A DNA stretch of 64,000 nt from Streptomyces sp. NRRL F-6492. GTDB lineage: Bacteria; Actinomycetota; Actinomycetes; Streptomycetales; Streptomycetaceae. The DNA lies in the NCBI RefSeq assembly GCF_001280125.1, contig NZ_LGEG01000114.1:108231-172230 (forward strand), in the 5' to 3' direction. The translations under genes and the position numbers were made by a program. Shown here in pieces: positions 10,601 to 19,600 of this stretch. Position 1 is the stretch's first letter; each line of letters starts with the position of its first letter. Under the pieces are notes generated by a model. The model was not told where the DNA came from. It saw nothing but the letters and a program-made list of their open reading frames with translations, and made no database searches.

Positions 10601-13600
10601 GTCGGTGTCGTCGAGGAACCGCAGGTGATCCTTGAGGAACTTCCAGAGCTCCTTCTCCCTGGCGGCGTACGGGATCGGATCCTCCAGGAGGGGTTCCTGG
10701 ACGCGGTCGACGGGCTCCTGGAGGTACTGCTTCCACGTGACGTGGTGCTGGCGCAGCTTCCGGGATATCCGGCCGAGAGCGGTCTCGCTGTTCTGGTGCG
10801 AGGCCCCCGAGATCCACGGGTTGTACTCGGCGTTCAGGCCGGGGGCCTCGGAGTCCGGCATGCCGATCCGGTCCCGGAGCTCGTTCACATGGAGGTGTTC
10901 ACCGTGCTTCGGGAACGTGTGGCCGGGGTCGTCGGCGTCCTCGCTCAGATGGTCCTTCGTGGCGGCGAAGTAGGTGATGAGGGAGTTCGGACGGATGCTC
11001 TCGCGGAGCAGCGTCAGGTCGTCTCCGCGGATTCCGAACTGGTTGCGGTCGCCCGAGTGGTCGACGTTGAGCGACGGTTTCTCACCGGCGACATCCGGAG
11101 TGTCGAGGTGCCGGGCGCCCTCGGAGATGCGGTGGTAGACGTCCTGGGGAACGAGGTAGGAACGGATGAGCGGCTTCTTGGCGTCGCCGTGCTCCGCCTG
11201 GTACTTCATGAGCCATGCGACGGAGCGTGCGGGAGTTCCGATGCTCGTCCACATGGTGGCGTCGCCCGAGCCGGTGCAGAGCAGCACCTGCCCCGTCCGC
11301 GGGTCCTGCTGGACGTCCTTGTGGTTGTCGGCCGAGGTGGCCCGGCCGGGAACACCGGGAGTGATGGTGAGGGGGACCTCCTCGACCACGGCGGTGTAGA
11401 AGCGCACGTACGGCGTTCCGTCGACCACCTCGACCTCCGCCTCGCCGCGGTGGACGTACTCCTTCGTCGCGTACCCGTAGCGCTTGTTCTTCCAGGCGAG
11501 ACCGTCACCGGTGGGACGGCTCGGCCCCGGGTAGCTCATGCCGGGGACACCGATGACCGGGCCGCCGGGGGCGGTCCGTCGGGACGGGCCCCGTTCGGAG
11601 CCCTCGGGAGCCTGCGGATCCACCTCACGCAGCCTCACCAGGGACCGACCGCCGGTCGCACGCGTCACCGACGTCACCTCGTAGTGCGAGCCGGGGGTGA
11701 ACACGACCCGGTTCTCGCCGAGCGCCTGGGGCACGGACCAGGTGACCGAGGGGTGGACCTCGACGATCGCGTTGTCGGCCGCGCCGGCCTCGTGTCCTTG
11801 CCGGGTCGACCAGACGGGGGTGGCGGACACCAGCTCGTCCAGGGAGTACGTCGTCCGGTCGTCCGCCGACTCGCGGAGCCGCGTCAGCAGTTCGGGCGAG
11901 ATCGAGGCGCCCGTCTGTACCGGGTGCCGGTAGGGCCTGACCGTCCGGTGGATCTCGGCGATCGACTTCGCCACAGCGCCGTCGGGGTCACCTGCCAGGC
12001 CGCGCAGGGACTCGTCGCCCCTGGCGTGGCCGATGGCCAGGGACAGCTGCGTGAGGTCGATTCCCGCGTCGGGCAGCTGCCGGAGCAACGCCCGGGCCTC
12101 CTCGGTGTAGGGCGTCAGCGTCCGTACGTCGCCGGAGACGGTGCTCTCGCGCCGGGACTCCGCCGTCGAAGGACCGGTCGGCGTGAGGCTGTCGAGAAGC
12201 GAGAGGCCCTGCGGCCGACGGTCGAACGTGATGTGGTCGATCAGCGTCCGATCCGACTCCGGCGCCACCCTCCCGAGGCTGTCGGACAGCGCGGCGACGA
12301 GGGCGGTGACGCGCGCGTCGGCAGCCTGCTTCGCCCGCCCGGGGAAGCGGTTGTTGCCCCCCGCGGTGACGGTGACCTCGAGCTTCGGCTCGCCGTCCCG
12401 CCGCCGGCGCTCCAGCTCGGGCCGCAGGTCACGCGCGAACGCGTCGAGCTCCGCTCGCTGGTCCTCGCTGAGGCTCTTTCCCTTCTCCGGGAACCGTACG
12501 GTCACCTGCCGCGGTGTGGAGGGTTCCCCACCGGGCCCGAACACCACGGTCAGTGACGCCTCGTTCTCGTCGCCGAACCGCACCGCTCCGGGGTGGTCGG
12601 GCATGTCGGTGCCGGCGTCACGGACCGCGTCGGCGGGAGCTCCGTCCCGGTCGGTGACCGTCTTGTCGGGGGTGTGGTCGGACGTGCCGGTGTCGGTGTA
12701 GCGGTGCCAGCGCGCCGGGGGGTCGCCGAGGACGGTGATCCTGCCGTCGGCGGTGATCCCGACGTGACGGGCCGTGAAGAGAGGGGAGCCCGGCACGGAC
12801 CAGACCGGGGCGTCGGCCGCCAGCGCGGTGAGGGGGTCGCGATCCGTGCCCCCCTGGGAGCGGTGCGCCCACAGGCCGCTCATGACCGTTCGGACGGTGG
12901 TTTCGTGGAGGGGTGTGGCCAGGTCGCAGCCGGTGAACTGGATCTCGGTGACGCCGTCCAGCCTTCCGCTGTCGTGGGCGTCGACGAGTGTCCTGAGAAC
13001 GGCGTCCGTGTCGGGCGGGCTCGCCGGGTCGGTGTGCCAGCCCACGACGAAACGTCCGGACTGCCGCGGCACGGAGCTGAGGGCTCTGCTCTGGCCGGGG
13101 CTGAGGGGGCCGACGGCGATGCCGGCGGGGATGGTGCGTACGGGCTGTGACCGGGCGAACTCGCCCATGCCGGCGATCAGGTCGGCCGCCACCTGGTCCG
13201 CGGGCCGCTGCCAGAACCCCGCCGTGCCGCTTTCCTCTCCCAGCAGGGCCGGGGTGTACCCCTGGGCGACCAGCAGGTGCTGCACCAGGACGAGGGTGTC
13301 GGCCGGCACCACGGAGTCCGGCGGCGGAGGGACCGTCGCGCCCGGCTCATGCCGCGCCTGGTACGTCTGGAGTTCCCCGATGACATCCGCGACGGCCGCC
13401 AGACGGGTGCGGTCCGTACCGGCCGCCGCCATGGCGGAGTAGTACTGATCGAAGATGCCGTCGAGTTCCGCGTGCGGGTCGGCCCCGCCGGGGTGCGCCG
13501 ACTCCTCGGGGTCCACCGCGGTGGTGTCCTCCGGCTGCGGGATCAGCCGCTCCATGATCGAGGTGACTTCGTCGCGTACGCCGGTCTGGGCGTCCGGCTC

Positions 13601-16600
13601 GACGTCCCCGATGAGACGGCTCCGCAGCTCCTGATAGGAATCGGCGTGGACACGCCGCCAGTCACGGGTCTTGCCCGGCGTCCCGCCCAGGAGTTCCCCG
13701 AGCAGCGGCTCCAGCCGGTTCCTGTCGCCGGGAAGACGGTCCAGCAGAACGGACCACTCGTCCCCGCGAGGCGCCCGCGCGTCGCGCGGGGCGACGGCGA
13801 CCGGGACGTGGGCCGGGTCCGGCGAGTCCACCGGTGTCGTCTCACCGGGCTCGAGACCCAGCGCGACCTCGTCCGGGAACCTTCCGCCGGGCATGGCGGC
13901 GCGCAGCTCGCTCTCGGTCAGCGGCGGAAGAGACCGGAACCTGCCCCAGTCGTCGCCGTACTCCAGGGTGCCGGGGGTGTGGCCGGGTTCCCTCGCCAGC
14001 ACGTCCCGCTCGAACGCGTCGGCGGCCCGCATGATCTCGTGAAAGGTGTGGTGGCCGACGGGCAGCATGTCGACCAGCAGCGCGAGGCGCACCAGCTGGT
14101 AGTCGACCGGGATCTTCCACTGCTTGCTCATCGCGTGGACGAGGGCGAGCGTGAAGTACGTCGTGTTGGACGTACCCGCGCTCATCAGCCCGCCGGTGCT
14201 GTCCGCGGTCACCTGACTCTCGGCGATCATCTTGATCCCGGTGCGCCGCTCACCGGGCTCCCACAGCAGCTGGTCGTCCCGCAGCGCGTGCCTGCGCTCG
14301 CGATCGCTCAGAGGCGGATTCACCTCGTCCGGACGCAGAGCGGTCCGCAGCCCGCGTTCGATCTCGGCGATGCGCTCGTCACGCGCCGGGGACTTCGGCA
14401 GGGCCTCGAGGTCTTCGATGAGCGCGGCGGCCCGCTGCTGGTTCGCCCAGTCGCCGCTGAGGATCGGCGGCTCGGGCTTCGTGAACTTCAGGAGGGGCTT
14501 GGTGACGTTGCCGTACACCGCGTTGCTGTGCACGACGTTGCCGAGCAGGTGCATCTGCTCACGCACGTTCCCGTCGGTGACGACGGCCTTGAGCGTGCCG
14601 GGATCGTTGCCCACGGAGCCGCTCGCCGACGCCTCCGGGGACCCCAGCAGCGCGATGCGGTCGACCTCTTCACCGGTACGGGTCCTGGCGACGGGCTCCT
14701 TCTCGATCCTGTTCCAGATCTGCCGGACCAGCTGCCGTACCTCCCGCTGGACGTCCTCCCGCGCGGCGAGCGCCGTGCCCAGCCGCAGTTCGGCCTCCCG
14801 GGACGCCTCGGCGTACATGACGCGCCGGGCGGCCCGCACCATCGGATGGTCGTCGTCCAGACCGGGATGGGCGTGCAACACCTGTCCGACGGGCGTCAGG
14901 ACGGACAGCGGCAGCGGCCGTGTGTCCGGTGCGGCGCCGGGCTCGCGCAAGCTCTGCTGGAACTTCTGGATCGTGGTCAGTTCGCTGTCGGGACCGATGA
15001 CGGTCACCGCGGCCAGGTCGTCCTTGCCGAGCAGCAGCCGCCCATCACCCGAGTCGACGGCGCGCCCTGCGGGGATCCGTACCGTCAGCCAGTGGGTCGC
15101 GTCCTGAGGGAGGTCCTTGGTGAGCGTCGTGTACGGCTTGTCGTCGGTGCGCAAAGTGCTGTCGGAGCGGCCCACCAGCCGGACCGGGGCGTCGTTCAGC
15201 ACCAGATGGGCGGTGGTGTCCTCGGGCGTACGCGCGCCGAGGGCGTTCAAATCCGCCCGCCAGTCCTCCGGACCGGCCGCGTCGTCGTCCCGGCCGCGCG
15301 CCGGTTGTCCGTCCCCCGTCTCGCGGGCTTGCGCGAGGGCGGGACCGCCGACGGGCGTGGACGTGTGGTCACCGGCCGGCCGGGCGCCGTCCCCGGCGGG
15401 CCGCCCCGTGGCCGCGCTCGGGCCGCCGGCCGGGCTCCCGCTGTCCGCGGAGGTGGAGGTGGACGTGGGCGTGGAGGGCCACCGGTGCGACGACACGACG
15501 GCCCTGGCCACGTCGATCGCGAAGGTCTGAAGCCTCGTGGCCTTCATGGCGGGCATCTTGGGCTTCTTCCAGGTGGCCTCCGTGTGGTACTTCGCCGGCA
15601 GCTTCACCGGGGTGACACCGAGGTCCAGGAGCATGCGCGGGACCACGAATTCGGCGTCGGCGGTGAGCGCGCCGCTCGGGGACGCCCGGACACCCGTGAC
15701 CTGATGGAGCGTCAGGACCGTGTCGGCGACGGCCTTGAGTTGCCCCACGAGCCCGGTCGCCCCGGCCAGGTCCTGCCGGTGCTTGGCGAAGACACCGTCG
15801 AGCGCGCCCCGCACGTCCTCCGCGAGCGCATTCTGTTCTCCACCCTCGATCCCGGCGCGCAGAGCGAGATACGCGTCGGTGTCCAGCGTGCGCCAGACGC
15901 CTTCCTTGGTGTGTGCCCCGTTCAGGAGGTCACGGAGCAGAGCCGTCCTGGCCTCGTCGGGTTCCCGCAGCAGGTCCCGCAGGGCGTTCTCGGGCGGCAG
16001 CGGTGCCGGAGAAGGAGTGGCCGTACCCGGAAGGGGCGAAGGGCGGGTCGCGGCCTGGGCGAGGCCGGACATGCCGAGGGCCAGCTCGGCCGAGAGGACG
16101 AGGGGCGTGGAGTCCCGCCAGAAGGCGGTGGTGCGGGCCTCGGGTGACAACCGCACCGGGGGGAAGCCCTGGTCGAGGAGGACACGCTGGACCAGGATCT
16201 CGGTGTCCTGCCCGAGCGGGCGGTCCGACGCGTCCAGGTGGAGCGCCCTGACCAGGTTGGCGACGGCCTCCAGGCCGCCCCAGCCGTCGTTGGCGGAGGC
16301 GGCGGCCTCGGCCTCCTCCGCATAGGCGGTGAAGGCTTCCGCCACGTCGTCGGCGGACGGGCGGGTGTGGTCGGGCGCCAGGGTCAGGGTCAGCAGCCTC
16401 CGGTACGCGTCCGCGTCGAGCGTCCTCCACGCGCCGTCGGCGTCCCGCGCACCGTCCGCGACCTCCGCGAGCAGGTCGGCCCCGGAAGGATCGGTCAGCA
16501 GGAGTCCCCAGTGTTCCCGGGTGAGGTGCTGGGACAGAGGCCCCGGAGTCGCCCCTCCGGGACCGAACTTCACGACCCCCCCGTCGACCGGGTCGAGCCG

Positions 16601-19600
16601 GTCGGGCAGGTCGGGCAGGCCGTCGGAGCGGGGGGCGGTGACATCGGGGGTGTGGTCGGGGGCGCCCGTGTCGGCGTACTCGTGCCGGGCGGCGTCGTCG
16701 CGCCGGACGGAGAGCCTGCCGTCGGAGGTGACGGAGACGTCTGCGGCGGTGACGAGACGCCCGCCGGGGACGTACCAGACGGGGGTGTCGGCGGCGAGGG
16801 CCTTGACGGGGCCGGGCGGCGGCACATCGTTGGCGCGGTGCTTCCACAGGCCGCTCATGACCGTCTTGACGGTGGCTTCGTGGACGGGGGAGGCGAGGTT
16901 GCAGGTGGTGAACTGGATCCGAGTGATGCCGTCGAGCCGGCCGTCGTCGTGGGCGTCGGTGAGGGCATTGAGGACGGTCGCGGGGTCGTGGGGGGTGTCG
17001 AGGTCGGTGTGCATGCCGACGACGAAGACACCGGGCCGCTTGGGGAGCGCCTGGAGGGCATTGTTCTGGGCGGGGCTGAGGGCGCCGACGGCGATGCCCG
17101 AGGGGATGTCCCGTACCGGACCGCCGGACGGAGTGAGGCTGTGGCCGTCGCCGTCGACCGGGACTTCCGGGCCGTCGTCGCCCAAGCCCGTCGGGACCTT
17201 GGGGTCGTCGTTGTCGCCGGCCGGGGCCTCGGGACCGTCGTCACCGGCGGCCGGGGCCCTGGGGCTTTCGTCGTCGAGGTCCGTCCGGTGCGCGGGGGCG
17301 TCGCCGGAGGGCGTGTCGGTGTCGTCGACGTCGACGAGGAGGTAGCCGAGTCCTTCGGCGGCGGCCCGGTCCGCTTCGGCCTGGAGCGGGTGGGGCTTGA
17401 CGCCGGACGCCGTGCCGGCGGGCTCCTCCGCCGACTGCTCGGTGGCCTTCGGTACGGGGGCGGCGAACTGGTCGCCCCCGCTCTGGGTCGCGGTGCGCGA
17501 CGTGAGCCGGTCCTCCTCCGTCCGGTTCGGGCCCCGGTTCTCCGTGTCGTCGCCCAGCAGGGAGGAGAGGTCCGACGACGTGGTCGGACGGGCGGTGCCG
17601 GGCCCGTCGTCCTTCGTGTCGGAGTCCTTGTCCCCGCCGCCGTCCGTGGACGTGTCGCCGTCGGATTCGACCTGGAACAGCGGGTCCTTGGCGATGTCGT
17701 CGGCGAACGACGGCCCCAGGTCCACGTCGAGCGGCGTGAAGGCGCTGCCGCCGTCGCTCTGGACCGTGACGTCCGGGCCACCGGGTGTGTCGGAGAAGAA
17801 GGGTGTGCCGGTGAAGGGGTTGGAGAAGACCCACTTCACCATGTCTTTCATGTCGCGCGTGAAGCTCGGGTCCGTCGTGTCCGATGTGGGGCGGGGCACC
17901 GGCCATGGCGCCGGGTTGCCTGTCATGTTGGCCACGAACGAGGCGATGTTGATGGGGTGCAGCAGCCCGAAGTACTTGCTGTCGTTCGGGTTCTCGGCGT
18001 ACTGGTGGCTGAGGACCCAGTTCTGGTACTTGACCATGACCGGCTCGAACATCCGGTTCAGGCCGTGGCTCAGCGCGCCCATGGCCACGCCGGAGGCGAA
18101 CGGACCCGCCGTGATCTTGAACGTGCCGTCTCCGAAGACGAGGTTGTAGAAGCCCTCGCTCAGCATCTCGTGCGTGCCCTCGCTGAGGAGGGACGCGACG
18201 GCCCCGCCCAGCTGGTACATCGGGCTGCCCTGCAGGGGGTTCTCCTGCTTGAAGACGCGCGCGAGGGCGTTGCTGTGTTCGGAGCGGGCGAAGAGGTCCG
18301 GCATCGCGTCGGCGAGGTTCTTGAGCGGCGCCAGGTTGCCCAGGTCGCCCATCGCCTTGGTCAGGAGCTCGGGGAGGTCGGCATGGTCCGCGCCGAGGCG
18401 GACCCACTGGTGGGCCAGGACGTCGCCGAACTCCTTGCCCGCTTCCCTCGCCGCCTGCTTCGCCGCGGCCTCCGCCACCTCGTCCGCGCCCTCGTGCTTG
18501 AGGTGCTTGGCGAAGACGTCGCCCATCTTGTCGGCGAAGGCCTCGGCGATGGTCCCCTCGCCGAACCGCATGAAACCGGTCTCCAGCTGGCGGTTGACAC
18601 CGCCGAGGAGTTCGCCGACGTCCTTCGCGAACGCCGAGCGCGCCTCCTTGGTGGCCAGCAGTTCGTCCAGCGGGTTCGCGCCGTGTCCCGCGGCCCCACC
18701 CGTCCCCGGGGCATCGGAGGACTTGGCGGGCGCGCCCGTCGTCGGCGCGTCCCCGGCGGCGGACTTGCCCGCCCCCGGCGCCGTCGCACCGGCGCCCGAC
18801 TCCGTCCTGCCCGGTGCGGGGGCGTCCGTCCTGCCCGGTGCGGGAGCGTCCTTGGTGCCCGGGGCGGGCGTGTCCTTCGCACCCGGGGCCGGGGCGTCCT
18901 TGGCACCCGTGACCGGCGCGTTCGGCTTGTCCTTGGCCGTGGCGCCGCCCGGGGTGTCCGGCTTGGTCGTGACCGGAGCGGGGGCGGCGGTGTCCGGCTT
19001 CGGGCGGGCGGCGGGCGCGGGCACGCCGCCTTCGGTGGGCGTCTTCGGAGGGACCGGGGGAGGCGTCGTGTCGTTCTTCGCCTTGTTGACCGGAGTCGGC
19101 GGCAGTTCCTTGTCGGTCTTCGACGCGACGTCGTTCAGCTTCGACTTGGGGCCGGCCGAGCCCTGCGGGACGTCGAGCTTCTTGTTCTTCGGGACGTCTC
19201 CGAGCTTGTTGTCGGCCTTGTTCAGCACGTCGTCGATCCGCTTGCTGATGATCGAGCCCGGGGTCCTGCCGCCCAGGAGCCTGCCGAGCATCTTGCCGCC
19301 GTAGTGGAAGACGACCTCCAGCGGGCCGCCGACCAGACCGGTCAGGGCGCCCTGCTTGATGGAGTCGATGAGCGACTCCGTGTTCCAGCTCGTGGTGTGG
19401 CCCGCGTTGAGCTGGTAGAGCTGGATCACCGTGTCCTGGAAGACGCCGCCGGTGATGCCGATGAACGTCTGGCTGATGATGGTCTGGAGCAGCCACCGGA
19501 AGAGATGGTTGAGGCCCTCTCTGGTCGCGGTGAACATCGCCGACACCGGGCCCCACACCGCGCCGAAGGTGAAGGCCGAGAAGAGCGTGGCGAACAGGAT

